The notes under the pieces were generated by a model. It was not told where the DNA came from. It saw only the letters and a program-made list of their open reading frames with translations, and searched no databases. This document shows, one piece after another, positions 45,345 through 57,131 of a DNA stretch of 64,000 nt (the stretch's first letter is position 1; the number at the start of each line of letters is the position of its first letter). The stretch comes from Candolleomyces eurysporus. Taxonomy: Eukaryota; Basidiomycota; Agaricomycetes; Agaricales; Psathyrellaceae. The DNA lies in assembly GCA_027579435.1 (NCBI GenBank), contig JANBPK010000726.1, positions 62,001-126,000 of the forward strand, in the 5' to 3' direction. The translations under genes were made by a program, and so were the position numbers.

Positions 45345-46896
45345 ATGGACGCCGGCACTGAAGCTACTTCTACCACACCTGCCACTCAGGGTACTGATCA
45401 AGTCCAGCCTGAATCAGAGCTCGACGCTGAAACCCTCATGCCCATCAAGACGCCTGAAGGCGTACCCTCTATTTCCCCAGGTAAGTCAATGCCGCTCTTT
45501 TGCAACATACTCTTTGCTACTGAGAGACTCGGTATTTATTAGAGAAATACGAAGAGCTCGTGCGCTACTTCAAATACGCATCTTCATCGTACACTTTAAT
45601 TTGTCCAAGGCCTTGCGGGAACACCCTTGTCACATCTGTACGCTTTCCTCTTCTTCCAGTGCGCAATTAGGCCCTCGATCATGGTTCCGATCTTTTTCTA
45701 TCTAGTTTTCGAACGCGGCAACCGATATCCTCGGCTTCATTGCCCGAGATTCGGCGAGGAAGGAAATCATCGTCGCGACTCGAGGAAGGTGAGCTCTCAA
45801 ACAAAACATCAGCGATTATCTGGCTTGACTTTGTACTGGGTACGATTCTTCAAGTGCTTCGATCGCAGATGTCATCCTCGATGCCCAGGTTATCCAAGTG
45901 CCCCTCGTTGCACCTGGTGTCAAGGTTCTATGTGCGCCATTTTGCATTCCGTCCCACCTAGGAATGTTTCCCTGACAAGACCTTTTAACTTGAAGCTGAG
46001 GTCCGCGTCCATGCAGGGTTCTTAGCAGCGTAAGTATCAGCCCTGTCTAGTATCCCTCTGCTGACTTCTTCGGACCTGCTTGGAATAGTTGGGATTCCGT
46101 TGCACTGCAAGTCCTTACCGTCCTCCTCGCCCAACACAAGATCTATCCAGACTATAGCTTCGTCACGACCGGTCACTCGTTGGGGGGTGCTGTTGCGCTC
46201 TTGGCGGCACTCTCGCTGAAAGGGACATTTCCCTCGAGGTATGTGGCTCTTTTCACTGTCAGTTAGGAGCTCAAAGAGCACTGAAACTTCTGAATATCAA
46301 ACAATTTGATTTGAAGTGAAGTCAGAACGTATTCTTACGGCGCTCCTCGGACTGGGGTAAGTCTTGTCGATGGAAACGCCACCCACGGGAGAGCTTGATG
46401 TTGACTACAAGTAGAACGATGCTTTCGCAGAAACCGTCAACACAACATTTGGACTCAATGCTCATCGGGGTACGTAATCCCGCTGGATAACTGAGATCGT
46501 TGTCTCTCAAAATCAAACTCAACCAGTGGTTCACGCCAATGACGGGTACGAATCACATCTCTTCTTTCGAATCACCCTAGAATCGCACTGACAGATCTCT
46601 TCCTGGTCCTCTCACTGCCAGTGTGCCTACCATGATCCCCGGCATTCTGGGATACCACCACCACGGAGTCGAATACTGGCAATACGCCAGTCCTCCATCT
46701 AACTCAACGACAGTACAGTGCGACATGTCAGGCGAAGATCCCAAATGCTCCTTGTCGATACCGACCAGAGGTATCACAATTGCGCATACCAACGTAAGTA
46801 CGCATAATAGGAATTCATTCGAATGCTGACGATACCTTTTCCCTTGGGTTTCTCCAGTACTTTGGGATCCTGGTATCGACCCCGTTTTGCCTGTAA
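45345..46896 (+). CDS. Class 3 lipase (alpha/beta hydrolase)
   Basis: Eleven exons, all in phase, 292 residues: 45345-45480, 45543-45637, 45706-45788, 45855-45924, 46001-46029, 46089-46238, 46326-46356, 46415-46469, 46527-46545, 46622-46793, 46858-46896. Family features in order: the N-terminal YEELVRYFKYASSSYT, NAATDILGFIARDSARKEII, ATRGS (oxyanion region), VTTGHSLGGAVALLAA with nucleophile Ser168, TYSYGAPRTGNDAFAETVN, HANDGVPTMIP with Asp222, GYHHHGVEYW, and AHTNYFG with His278. It hydrolyses acylglycerols or related esters. The N-terminus is Thr/Glu-rich with no signal peptide, unlike most secreted relatives, so it may be intracellular or its true start may lie upstream. Confidence 0.92.
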
Positions 46897-47077
46897 CAGC
46901 GAAACTTGCCCCGATCTCTATTCCTCCTGGAGGTTGAAATGGGACCTTCTGAACTCTGTAAAATCAAACGCTGGCTTGCGAACCTAAGTAATCGTCGAAT
47001 GGTATAGTATGATGGGCTCGAGTGGTATAATAGCAAACAGTTTTTTCGGTGAACCAAACAGTAACGTACGTGATAAA

Positions 47078-48755
47078 CTAACTCTCTGCTTGAAAGAAGA
47101 ATCCGTTAGCTTCGTCTTTAACCAAAGAGTGATTGGACCCAAAAGCCTGGAGCTGAAACTGAGAAACCTGAAACGAAGGTGTGCAGCGTACCCGATACGC
47201 AGCTACAAGTTCTTTGCCCCGTCCCGCCATCAGGGTATTAGTACCAGCGGATAACTGCCAAAAAAGGCCGCTCCACGGATGAAGGCTAGGCGACCGTGCT
47301 GGACAGAGATTCAGCTTTGAAAGCATCGGTAGCTTACAGGCCATTTCGAGCATATCGGGCTAGCAATTCGATTCAGTCAAATCGCACAAAGGATTGAGAT
47401 TATGGGATTGAAACGTACGACGATATCACAGTCATATCTCCCATCGAGATGAACCGGGAGACGCAACGTCTTCAACTTGACACATCTCGCAAGTTCGCCA
47501 AGGTGGTGGTGCACGGCACCAGGCCAAGGATGCGGTTCCGGAGCCACAATTTCCAGGTCTTCCAACGATCTCGAGTGCTGCGGCACAACCTCCCTAAAGA
47601 TCTTTGAAGCCAACTCCGGTTCCATCTGCCTATCCTGCAGCGCGTTCAGGATGGCCGGCTCGACGGTGAGGGATTCTAGACCCTCGTACGATACAAGGTA
47701 CTCGATGGTCTCTGCAATGACGCTATCGACTCGGAGAGCGCTTAACTCGATCCTGCTTGTTGTTAGAGAGGACCAAAGTAACCCATCCCGGGATCCTGTG
47801 CTTCTGGAGATATCGAGGGATCGGAGGGATCGAAGTGATAGGGATTGGACGTGAGAGGCGGTAAGTATGCAAGCGCGGTTGGTTAGGCCAAGGTGAACAA
47901 GCTGTGGTCCTCCACCGTTATCGTACCCCTCTGAATGGGTTAGTGCGGCAAAGGAAAGTATATCCTGACAGCAACCTGGCTTCCCATCAATTGAGCCCAT
48001 ACTCGGGACGCCAAGGGAGAGTGACGACAGATTTGGGCTGTTTCGTATGGCGTCACGAATGGATGAGACGGACGACCTGGATAACCAGGTATAACACAAG
48101 GGATTTGCATACATCAACGCAAGGCTCCGCAAATTCGCGTGCCCTTGGAACCGCAAGTCGCATTCCGACCTCCACGATCCCTCCACAGTGATGCGAAGGT
48201 GTTCAAGAGTGGGCACATCGAACGCCGCTTGGAGAATGTGACAATAGATATCGCTTTCCGATATGGTCAAACTGGGAGTGGCGCCGTTCAATGAACATGA
48301 TATGAGAGACGGGTACAGAAACCTCACTGAAGGGTATTCAGTCGCGTCAGCGCACGGACCGCCAATCCTACTCGGTGTAGCATAGAGACCAATGGGGCGG
48401 CATCGGGGTGATCCTGGAGATTGGAGATAATCTTGAGTTGCTTGGTATGAAGCTTCGGTCCAAAGGTGTTCTTGATCATTGTACCCAACTGATGATCCAC
48501 CCTTTCGAGAGATGGATTGCAGATGTCGAGCGAAAGGCGGGAAAAGAGGTGGGGGTCAATCAGGCGTTGCATATGAGCGCAGGACAGGCGCAAAGCGCAC
48601 AGGTCTTTGCGAGAAAGTAAGGTCTCCGTGTCATTTCTCTAGGGAGGAGGGTAAGGGACAGATGTCATCCCGAGGGGAAAAATAATGCGTACCTGCGAGA
48701 AGATATGAAAGGCGATATCTTCTGGGATATGTTGCAGACTGTTGGGTGAGTCCAT
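47078..48755 (-). CDS. F-box/LRR protein, separate family
   Basis: Exons 48693-48755, 48328-48638, 47419-48271 and 47078-47359 on the minus strand, in phase, 502 residues. It starts MDSPNSLQHIPEDIAFHIFS, a standard F-box opening, continued by DLCALRLSCAHMQRLIDPHL. The middle has LRR-like strands (ANLRSLALMYANPL, NLSSLSLGVPSMGSI, SLRSLRSLDISRS, LVSYEGLESLTVEPA). Four exons in the same order as the cluster family suggest a distant common origin, but the sequence differs clearly. It likely recruits a substrate to an SCF ligase. The 3' end is the longest open reading; an alternative last intron of 33 nt near 47160-47190 seems too short to be real. Converges on the lipase gene. Confidence 0.85.
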
Positions 48756-49466
48756 ATTCGTAGAGAAGGGGGAAATCGCAAACCACGCCCAAGTGAGCTG
48801 GAGGATTTATACCTCAAGGCGAGGCAACGCTGGAAATCCGCGTGCTTCATCGAAGTTTATCGTCTTCGTAAACACCATCATCTGTCACCAAGTGATTAAC
48901 GATCGTAACAGTACATCAGTTGGTTGGATATGACCCTGGAAAAGGAATCAAAGGTGGAAAGAACGGCAGAAGCTTTTCAAAGATGTGCCCGTCAAGAGAA
49001 GACTGCCCTTCCGAGAGCGAGGGTGCCACAGCTAACCAACTTTACCAGAAGGAAGCGTCGCAAGATGACTAGATCCATCCACGGCTTCTAAAGACGAGAT
49101 TGTGTCATCCAAAATGAACTTAATGCCCCGATTATCCTGTCTAACAAGGTTTTCAGAGCAATGAACTTTAAATCAGGTCCATTGACTCGGGACAAGATGC
49201 CAGGATGAAGTCGCTCGCGGGAGAAAGCTCTGCGGCATTTGAGAGGACCTTTGAGCTCTGCATGCTTCAGCTGGAACGTAGAGGCTGAGGTAATCGGCTC
49301 TTTGAACTCACCAAAACTCGTAACACGCGTATTCCGTTGCACCGGCGGAAGCCATCCCCCATTAAGGCTTTAAAGAATGGAATGGCACTGATCACCAATA
49401 TGCTCGTGGTATTAGTCGATAGTGTGACACAAACGAAAATGTACAGTGCACTTCATAAGTTGGCCA
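48756..49466. other. Intergenic, no gene recognised
   Basis: Promoter of the F-box/LRR gene and 3' flank of the CK2-beta gene. The 84-codon minus-strand frame at 49088-49342 has no recognisable features and is not called. Confidence 0.45.
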
Positions 49467-50596
49467 TCAATTCCTCGTAGCCTCTGATTCGAGCAATTCC
49501 AATCGAGAGATTTGGCTATACCCGAGTAAGCAATAGGAACTTCAGACATGATATAAACTCACCGGTCTCGGACAGCCTCCTGCCATCGCTGCAACTTTGC
49601 GATCTCGTGGACTTGGAAGCCATATATCTTCGGTCGGTATCGATCAGCCTTGAGGGCGACAGTCGCTGTGCTGATATTCTCTCCACCACCTTCCGCAATC
49701 TCCTGCTCATCACGCGCTCGCCGGCGGTTTCGTCCATCTCCTGTCGCATCTCTGCTCGAGCCTGCGATATCGCTCGGCCCACTCTTAGGCGGGATTAACG
49801 TGGGATAGACGAGGAAAAGCAGGTGGGGGAACGTGGTGCCGAAATAGGCGCCATCAATCGAGCCATGGCGAGAAGACTTTGGGGAGTAGAGATCCTCGCA
49901 GCGACCGCAGTACAGTTTGACGGATTTCTCGTATGGAATGTCGGTGAGCCCAACGGGAAGGAGGGGTTGCTGCTGACACAGTACGCGAGGGCATCGTCCG
50001 AAATCGGCGCGCTTGTACTTTTCCAGCTAAACCAATATGAGATATTGAAAGTTTCGCGTTGAGCGTAACTCACCATCTTTTGCAAACCGCGAGCCGTTAC
50101 GATCCATCGCGCGTGAATCAGCCCGTACAATAGCCGCGCCTGCACGTCCAGGGACCCTCGAAGCTCGTCTTGTATATCGTCATCTAAAATGTTGTTTCAG
50201 TCAATGAAGCTTACAGAGCGTATTCTGAACGTACCCAGCTGGTCCGTGATGAGATCCAATGCCTGAGAATAGTTGGCGACCTCATTGTTCAACCCCGTTA
50301 GATTGAAGCGATCGAGGATGAAATCTTCTTCGACTTCGCAGAAATATTCGTTTCCCTTTGACGACAAAAACCACGAGATCCACTGGGAGGTTCAACCACA
50401 GCGTTAGTCGTGGTAAAGCCTTGAAAATGACCCTTGAACGTACAGAGCTGGTGAACAACGCGCGTTAGCTTAAATTCGATGCCAATGGTTGGATTGTGCT
50501 TTACCTGGAGTAGTCGGAGTCAGACCCTGTCGATATATCTTCCACTAAATCAAAGTTTATTTGGAGGCTTTGAAATATAATTTAAACGGACTCACT
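49467..50596 (-). CDS. CKB1: Casein kinase II regulatory subunit beta
   Basis: Exons on the minus strand: 50596 (the A of ATG), 50505-50544, 50444-50447 (4 nt, CTCT), 50235-50382, 50074-50183, 49563-50026 and 49467-49515; 816 nt, 271 residues, all phases exact. The start reads [20 protein letters not shown], with the acidic/Ser head and SWISWF of CK2-beta. Then [40 protein letters not shown] and [13 protein letters not shown]. The zinc ribbon uses Cys113, Cys118, Cys141 and Cys144 (CPRVYC, CGRC), and [20 protein letters not shown] follows. It dimerises and holds two catalytic alpha subunits. An insert of about 55 Gly/Arg/Glu-rich residues lies before [13 protein letters not shown]. The upstream in-frame codons hit a stop with no ATG, which forces the split start. 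Confidence 0.95.
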
Positions 50597-50799
50597 TGGT
50601 GTTATGCGATTTCGAGCCCGAGGCGGAGATGGAGGTGTGTGGAAGAGGGGCGAGTGTCACACATGATCCGATTGGGCAATGCGTCACAGTATGTCACACT
50701 CAATCCAATGTCACGCCGGCGGCTTCGTAACACTGACCACTCTGGCTAAGGACCTGCATTCTCTTCCTTAGAACATCGTTGGCGTGTCTCTACAATTCA
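50597..50799. promoter_or_regulatory. Divergent promoter of CK2-beta and F-box/LRR gene
   Basis: A 203-base gap between head-to-head genes. It holds the element GATTGGGCAATGCGTCACAG and TGTCACAC repeats (50661-50699), similar to sites upstream of two other F-box/LRR copies at 52763-52792 and 63741-63772. Confidence 0.5.
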
Positions 50800-52600
50800 A
50801 TGGTAGGCAAGAGTATTTTGGAGGTCCTACCGCTCGACATCCTGGACCTGGTGACTCAAGAGGTAAGCATTGGTATTGGATCTATATCTTATCTATCACG
50901 AGCGATGCCTTTCATGTAGACCAAAAAGTATAATCGCAAGCATTTCTGCGAGCTGCGCATGGTGTGCAAGACGCTCAACGAGCTTGTTGAGCCCCAGGCT
51001 TTCTCGATTATCATTATCCATTTTGCAATGGATGACTCGGAGAAATGGAAAACCATTCCTGAATTCCTCTCGAGTTTGGTTTCCGGCACGAGCCCGTACG
51101 TGCGTTGGGCAAAAGATCTTCGAGTGGTTCATTTGGTTCCCAATAAATACCGCAAAGGCTATCACCATCTTTTGTCACGATACGACCCGTGGCAGGACGC
51201 GAACTCGGAGCGCGAAATGATGTTTGCTTGCCAAAAAGAATGGTTACTTCCTGCTATTGAGTCACTTGTCCAAGTAGAGCGCGTGACGTGCGTCATCTCT
51301 TATCCTATCCTCTCTACTTTCTCTGAATAGCAGTCCATCGCTGCAGCCTTGCGATTGAATCGATTCAGCCATATCACGACGCTCTCTGTGCAGTGTCAAA
51401 ATTACCGCGATTGCAAGACTTGGCAATCTTGTTCCAAGGCTCCCGCTATGGTGAAATCCCACTCGAAGGATTTTCGAATCTCAGCACCGTTTCACTCATT
51501 GGCCTGACCATAACTCAACACGTCATCGAAAGCCTAAAGCGCCTACTAGCCAGGTGCCCATCCATCACCGACTTGGTTCTATCTGCGTACCACGAAGAGC
51601 CAGGTGACACCGAAGTGGACAGGGTTCAACTTAGCTCTCTTTTTGAAGATGTCGTGCAGTCTCCAGTGAGGGCTATCGCAGGAGGCATCACGACATCCAT
51701 TTCCCCCTCAACTCTGAAGACGTTGGTCATCCCTGCGAGACGATTTGAACTCTCCCCTTCATGCGCGCAATTTTTGTGTGCCTTAACCAGCCTCTCGATT
51801 TTATCTGACTCTGCTCACGTTCAGCCCTCTTTTTGGAAGACCCTCCAGGACTCCGAAATTTTCCTGCAGGAATTGAAAGTAGGCCTATTGCTCCAACCCA
51901 TCGTCGACTACCTTCTATCCTACTCAGGACTTCGAGACTTTGTCCTTGATTCATTGGGGAAGGATCCTGAAGACGCCGAGAATATCACTCACCAATTCTT
52001 TCATTTCGTTCTTCCGATGCACCAAAGCTCGATGAATTCAATCTCTTTCCAAAACCCCAAGCCAGGATCATGGGCGATCACCCAATCTTACCTCGACAGC
52101 GTCCTCCTGTGCAAGAATCTTGAATCCTTGAACCTTGTTTATCATTTCCCTCTGGAAGAGGACAACGGACCCCCTACAATTGAGCTGGTAAGTCAAGCAT
52201 TACATCTTCATCGTGTCTCCCAACTCAAGCCTCTTTTGGTCTGTAGGCCGACTTACTTGGGAAAGTCTCTGACAACCTCTCCCGACTTCGAATTTTGATC
52301 TTGTGCCATACGAGAAGACACCAGATGGATCTCAGCTCACTGACAGATGTGGAACATCGCGAATATATTCGATCAGTTTCCAGGTTGTTTGCCCTTCATA
52401 TTACGAGCAACAAGACCCAGTTCTCCGCAAAGCGCCAACCTCAATTTATGTTGCGCGCAGCAGGGTCTGTGTTTCTCTCAGCTCCCGCTGGATTGGAGCT
52501 AGGGAGTGGGCGTTATTGCTTTGAGCCTCTTGACCGCGACGATCCCCGTTTAAAGCTTGATGGACCTGTTTATAGTGTCGACAGCGAAGGATTTTATTAG
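50800..52600 (+). CDS. F-box/LRR-like protein, tandem copy 1
   Basis: Exons 50800-50862, 50920-51287, 51347-52187 and 52247-52600 close in phase (541 residues). First exon: MVGKSILEVLPLDILDLVTQ. Second: FCELRMVCKTLNELVEPQAF and FLSSLVSGTSPYVRWAKDL. Third: leucine-rich repeats such as NLSTVSLIGLTITQHVIES, SPSTLKTLVIPARRFELSPS and VDYLLSYSGLRDFVLDSLG. Last: VSDNLSRLRILILCHTRRHQ and RQPQFMLRAAGSVFLSAPAG. Exon lengths of 63 and 368 nt are identical to those of the next copy, with which it shares most of its sequence. Probable SCF adaptor of a rapidly expanding family; no target known. It reads away from the CK2-beta gene. Confidence 0.9.
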
Positions 52601-52973
52601 TTGATTCGCGCCTCCTTTTACCCTTCGAGATGTTCCGTAATACATGTAATTAGCCCTTTCGAACTACCCGTGGACGCACAGAACTGGTCGATCAGCGCGT
52701 TTTCTGTAATCTAACGTTCGACTCGCGAAGGTCCATGGGCGGGCCGCAAATGTCACGCATAAGCCAATTGGGCAAGAGTCACATTTGTCACATCCAAAAC
52801 ACCAAAAGACCTGAGTACTGAGTCATCGTACCCTCTATCTGTCCCCTGTGCGGCTTCTGGGCACATCTGTGGTTTTCAAAGAGGCAAAGAACTGCAGTGT
52901 AACCAGTTCCCAAAGACTCTTCATTCAAATTTCGCTCTTTTCATTGTCATTATCGCCCTGGCAGCCCTTTCCG
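52601..52973 (+). other. Intergenic with CK2-beta 5' remnant and shared promoter element
   Basis: Near 52665-52710, CCCGTGGACGCACAGAACTG aligns with 50431-50450 in the CK2-beta gene (CCCTTGAACGTACAGAGCTG), and the match continues through a CGCGTT block. Near 52763-52792 is the element GCCAATTGGGCAAGAGTCAC. Both suggest the segment left of the first tandem copy was duplicated along with it. Confidence 0.5.
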
Positions 52974-54789
52974 ATGGCAGGCCGAAGTATCCTGGATGTC
53001 CTCTCGCTCGAGGTCGTGGATTTGGTACTTCAAGAGGTAAGTAGCATTCTCGTCTCTACTTTATGCAACGCACATAATGACATATGCAATATACAGAGCA
53101 AAAAGTGCGATCAAAAGGGCTTCCATGACCTGCGACTGGTATGCAAGGCGCTGAACAAGCTCGTTGAGCCCCAGGTTTTTTCGACCGTTACCATCCAGTT
53201 CGAAAAGGATGACTCGGGTAAATGGAAATCCATTCCTGAATTCCTTATGAGTTTGGCTTCCGGCACGAGTCCGTACGTGCATTGGGCAAAGGAGCTTCTA
53301 GTGGTTCAGTTAGTTCCCAATCCATACCGCGAAACCGATGTCAACTATTCGGCAAAATATGACCAGTGGCTGGGTGCAAACTCGGAGCGCGAGATGATGC
53401 TTGCCTGCCAAAAAGAATGGTTAGCCCCTGCTATAGAGTCACTTGTCCAACTGGAGCGCGTGCAGTGCGTCGCCTCTTCCATTGTCTCCCTTCTTTCTCT
53501 GAATACCATTCCATTGCCTCAGCTTTATGGCCGATTCGAGTGAACCCTATCATGACGCTCTCTGTGCATTGACAAAGTTACCTCAATTGCAGACCTTGGG
53601 GATCTCGTTCCGAGGCTCCCCCTCTGGTTGCGTTCCACTCGAAAGGTTTTCGAATCTCAGCGATATATTGTTATACGGCCTGACCATGACACGACAAACC
53701 GTCGAAAGCCTCAAGTGTCTCCTCACCAGGTCCCCATCCATCACGGGGTTGACCCTAGATGCCCGCACTCAGCCTAGCGAGACCGAAGTGAACGCGGCCG
53801 ATCTCGCCTCTCTTCTCAAGGATGCCATAGAGCCTCCAACGAGTGCTATCGCAAGAGACAACCAGGCGCCCACATTCTCTTCAACTCTGAAAAGGTTAAA
53901 AATCTCTGCAAGATGGTTCAAACTCTCTCCTTCGTGCGCGCCATTTTTGCACGCCTTGACCAGCCTCTTGATTTCAGGGGACTCGGCTCACGTTCAGGCC
54001 TCATTTTGGAAGTCCCTTCAGGATTCTGGAATTCACCTCCAGGAGCTAAATGTGGGCCCGTTACTCCAACCCATAATCGATTACCTTCTATCCTACTCCG
54101 GACTTCGCGAATTCGTACTTGATCCGTCGGACTGGGATAAGGAAGAGGGCGAGAACGTCACTCACCCATCCCAGGATCACCAAGATGACGAGAACATCGC
54201 TCACCAATTCTTTCATTCCGTACTCCCAATGCACCAAAGCAGTATACAGACCGTCGCTTTCCGAAATACCAAGCCAGGATCATGGGCTATCGCCCAACCC
54301 TACCTCGAAGGCGTCTTCCTGTGCAAGAATCTCAAATTCTTAACCCTCGTTTATCATTTCCCGATGGAAGGACTCCCTACAATCGCGCTGGTATGTCAAG
54401 CGTCGCATCCCTTTTTTGTCTCCCCAGCTCAACCTCCTTTTGGTCTTTAGGCCGATTTACTCAGCAAAATCTCTGACAACCTCCCCCGACTTCAAACTTT
54501 AAGGTTGTACCATACGAGAAAACACGAGATGATCTTTGGCCCAGGTACTATCGAGCGTAGCAAGTATATCCACTTAGTTTCCAGGTTGTTTTCGCTCCAT
54601 ATCACGAATAGGAGGTCCCAGTTCCCCGCCAAGCGCCAACCTCAATTCATCTTGCGCGCAGCAGGGACCGCATTTATCTCAGTTCCTGCTGTATTGGACC
54701 CAGGAAGTGAACATTATCGTTTTGAGTTTCTTGACCGCAACGATCAGCTTAATATGCCTGTTTGTATCGACGACGAAGGATTTTATTAA
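52974..54789 (+). CDS. F-box/LRR-like protein, tandem copy 2
   Basis: Exons 52974-53036, 53097-53464, 53523-54390 and 54451-54789 in phase, 545 residues. First exon MAGRSILDVLSLEVVDLVLQ; second FHDLRLVCKALNKLVEPQVF, FLMSLASGTSPYVHWAKELL and ANSEREMMLACQKEWLAPAI; third NLSDILLYGLTMTRQTVESL, FSSTLKRLKISARWFKLSPS and a small in-frame insertion with a repeated acidic piece (EGENVTHPSQDHQDDENIAH), absent from the first copy. Last exon ISDNLPRLQTLRLYHTRKHE and RQPQFILRAAGTAFIS. The internal duplication is about 15-17 codons. Sequence is closest to the upstream neighbour. Function inferred only from F-box/LRR architecture. Confidence 0.9.
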
Positions 54790-55352
54790 CGATTTGTTGC
54801 GCCCAAAATGTACTTATTCGATGTTGTGGACTACGCGGAATGGGAGTGAATGGAGGCCCCTGAAAACCTTGGGCAAGGCCTGCCCCATATTCCGGACAGA
54901 TTTGGGGACCCGGCCTGGTGGTCGGGGCCAAGAACCAGACAAAAACTGAGGAAATTGGCCTCTGAGGCTGGACGAACGAGGCCAAGAGGTGAGCCAAACG
55001 GTCCGAAGGCGCGAAGTGCCCGCGAAAGGTGCCTTCATTGGAGGGGCGGAAGCGGGCTTGGCGCCTATGTTTGCGTTTGAGGCCGGGCGAATTTCCAGAT
55101 AAGACTTAGGGCAACCGAAAAATCGTCCGGACAGCAAACCTCAAAATCGACCCCGGTCTCCGCCTAGATTTTCAAGGGTGCCTAGGGGTCGTGAATGAGG
55201 ACCTGATCTTTCACACATGACAAGTATCGTCATATCACATCGGCTGTCCATACAACCTAATAATATACAGAGAAAAAAACGACCCTTGATCTTGTTGTGA
55301 CACTCTTCATTCTCTTCTCCCACATCGTCACTAGAGCCTCTAAACCGCATTC
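54790..55352. other. Intergenic with GC-rich unrelated segment
   Basis: Between about 54840 and 55170 the sequence is GC-rich and unlike the flanks of the other tandem copies, with Gly/Pro-coding frames on both strands. It may be an insertion of a mobile-element fragment, but I see no terminal repeats or transposase. The last 60 bases resemble the region just before the partial gene at 63944. Confidence 0.4.
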
Positions 55353-57131
55353 ATGGCAGACAGAAGCATTCTAGATGTACTGCCCTCCGATATTATGGAG
55401 TTGGTGGTCCAAGAGGTGAGCACTGGTGTCCTGGCTATCATCTGTCGCGATTTACACCTATAGGGCAAGAATCATGATAGCAAGGACTTCTGTAACCTGC
55501 GGCTGGTGTGCAAAGCGCTCAACGAACTTGTTGAGCCCGAGGTCTTCTCCGCCGTTACCATCCAGTTTTTACGCGATGACTCAGGGAGATGGGAAGCTAT
55601 TCCTGAGTTTCTCTCGAGTTTAGCGTCGGGTACGAGCCCATACGTGCGCTGGGCGAAGAAGCTTCGATTGAGCGGATTGATTCCCATTATCGCCATCAGT
55701 CATTGGTCTCAGTATGACCCGTGGCAAGGTGAGGAGCACGAAACGATGCTCGCTTGTCAAAAGGAATTTTTGGCTCCCGCCATCGAGTCGCTTGTTCACG
55801 TAGAGGTCGTGGAGTGCGTTGCTTGTCTTCCTTATCTCTTTTAGATTGCATCTGAATGGCTGACTACCCATCCAGGTACCTTGCCAGCTCGAGAGAGCCG
55901 TATCAAGACGCTCTCTCTGCCCTGGCAAAGTTACCTCGACTGCGGGACTTATTGATCACCTTCCATACATCCTTCAACTTTGAGAATATTCCATTTGCCG
56001 GGTTTTCAAACCTCAATCGCATTTGGTTGAATGGTCTCCCAAGGACACCACACATCCTCGATGGCGTAAAGGGCCTGCTTGTCAGGTCCCCTTCTATCAC
56101 CGAATTGGTTTTAAATGTCTCTTATAGGCTTGGTTCAGCTCAGGTAGAGAGGCTCGAACTCGGCTCCATGGTTGAAGATGTGATGCAGCCTAATTTCTCT
56201 CCGATGCTGAAGCATTTGACGATCTCCGCATCCCAGTTCACCCTCTCTCCATCATGCGTGCCTTTCTTGGGCTCCTTAACGAGTCTAGTGGTTTCGGACT
56301 TGACTGTCGTTCAACCCTCGTTTTGGAGGGCCCTCCAGAATGTTGGAATTCGCCTCCAGAAGTTGAAAGGGGGCCGGTTACGCCAACCCATCATTAATTA
56401 CCTGCTTTCATACTCTGGACTTCAAGATATTACCCTTCAATGGTCGGACGAGGAATTCGAAGAGATTGGGATTATCGTTCCAGAATTCTTCCATGCCGTT
56501 CTTCCGAGGCACCAAGACACGATGCAGTCAATTTCTTTCGGACCTCCCATGCTGGTACCGTGGCCCATCACCCAATCGTACCTCGATGAAGGTGTTTACC
56601 TCTGCAGGAAGCTCAAGTATTTGTCCCTCATTTATCACTTCCCCTACCCGAACGAGAAACGCACGCACACCGTTATTCCCCTGGTACATACCTCTCACAG
56701 CTTTCATTTATCTTTTCCCGACTAAAGCTCCCTGGTCTTAGGCCAAGCTATTCAGCGAAATCTCCGACAACCTCCCTCAACTTGAAACCCTACAGCTGGA
56801 ACATACGAGGAAGTTCATGACTATGTTCGGGTGCGGCGATGGGTGTAGAGCTTCCGACTCGTTACGGACAGTTGAGAGGGCATTTGCCAATTACGTCGTT
56901 CGTAGCAAGTCCCAATTCACCGCCAAACGCCAACCTCAGTTTGTCTTGGAAGCCGCAGAATCCACGTTCATATCAAAGTCTGTTAGCGCTGAGCGTTCAG
57001 GTTCAGAGTCGGATTTGGCAAGTGGGAGTAGAAGTGTAGAGTACTATCGGTTCGATCTTAACCCTAGTGACGATCTAGAGTTGCAGGCAGATGAGGCTGG
57101 CTGCGATTGCCGTCTGTATTCGGATGATTAA
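55353..57131 (+). CDS. F-box/LRR-like protein, tandem copy 3
   Basis: Exons 55353-55415, 55464-55813, 55876-56683 and 56742-57131 in phase, 536 residues. First exon MADRSILDVLPSDIMELVVQ; second FCNLRLVCKALNELVEPEVF and FLSSLASGTSPYVRWAKKLR; third LASSREPYQDALSALAKLPR, NLNRIWLNGLPRTPHILDGV, SPMLKHLTISASQFTLSPS and INYLLSYSGLQDITLQW; last RKFMTMFGCGDGCRASDSLR, RQPQFVLEAAESTFIS, a Ser/Gly-rich stretch and an acidic, Cys-containing end (DEAGCDCRLYSDD). It is the closest intact relative of the pseudogene at 1175-2348 and the donor-like sequence for the fragment at 61945-62400. Likely SCF adaptor by architecture. Confidence 0.9.
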
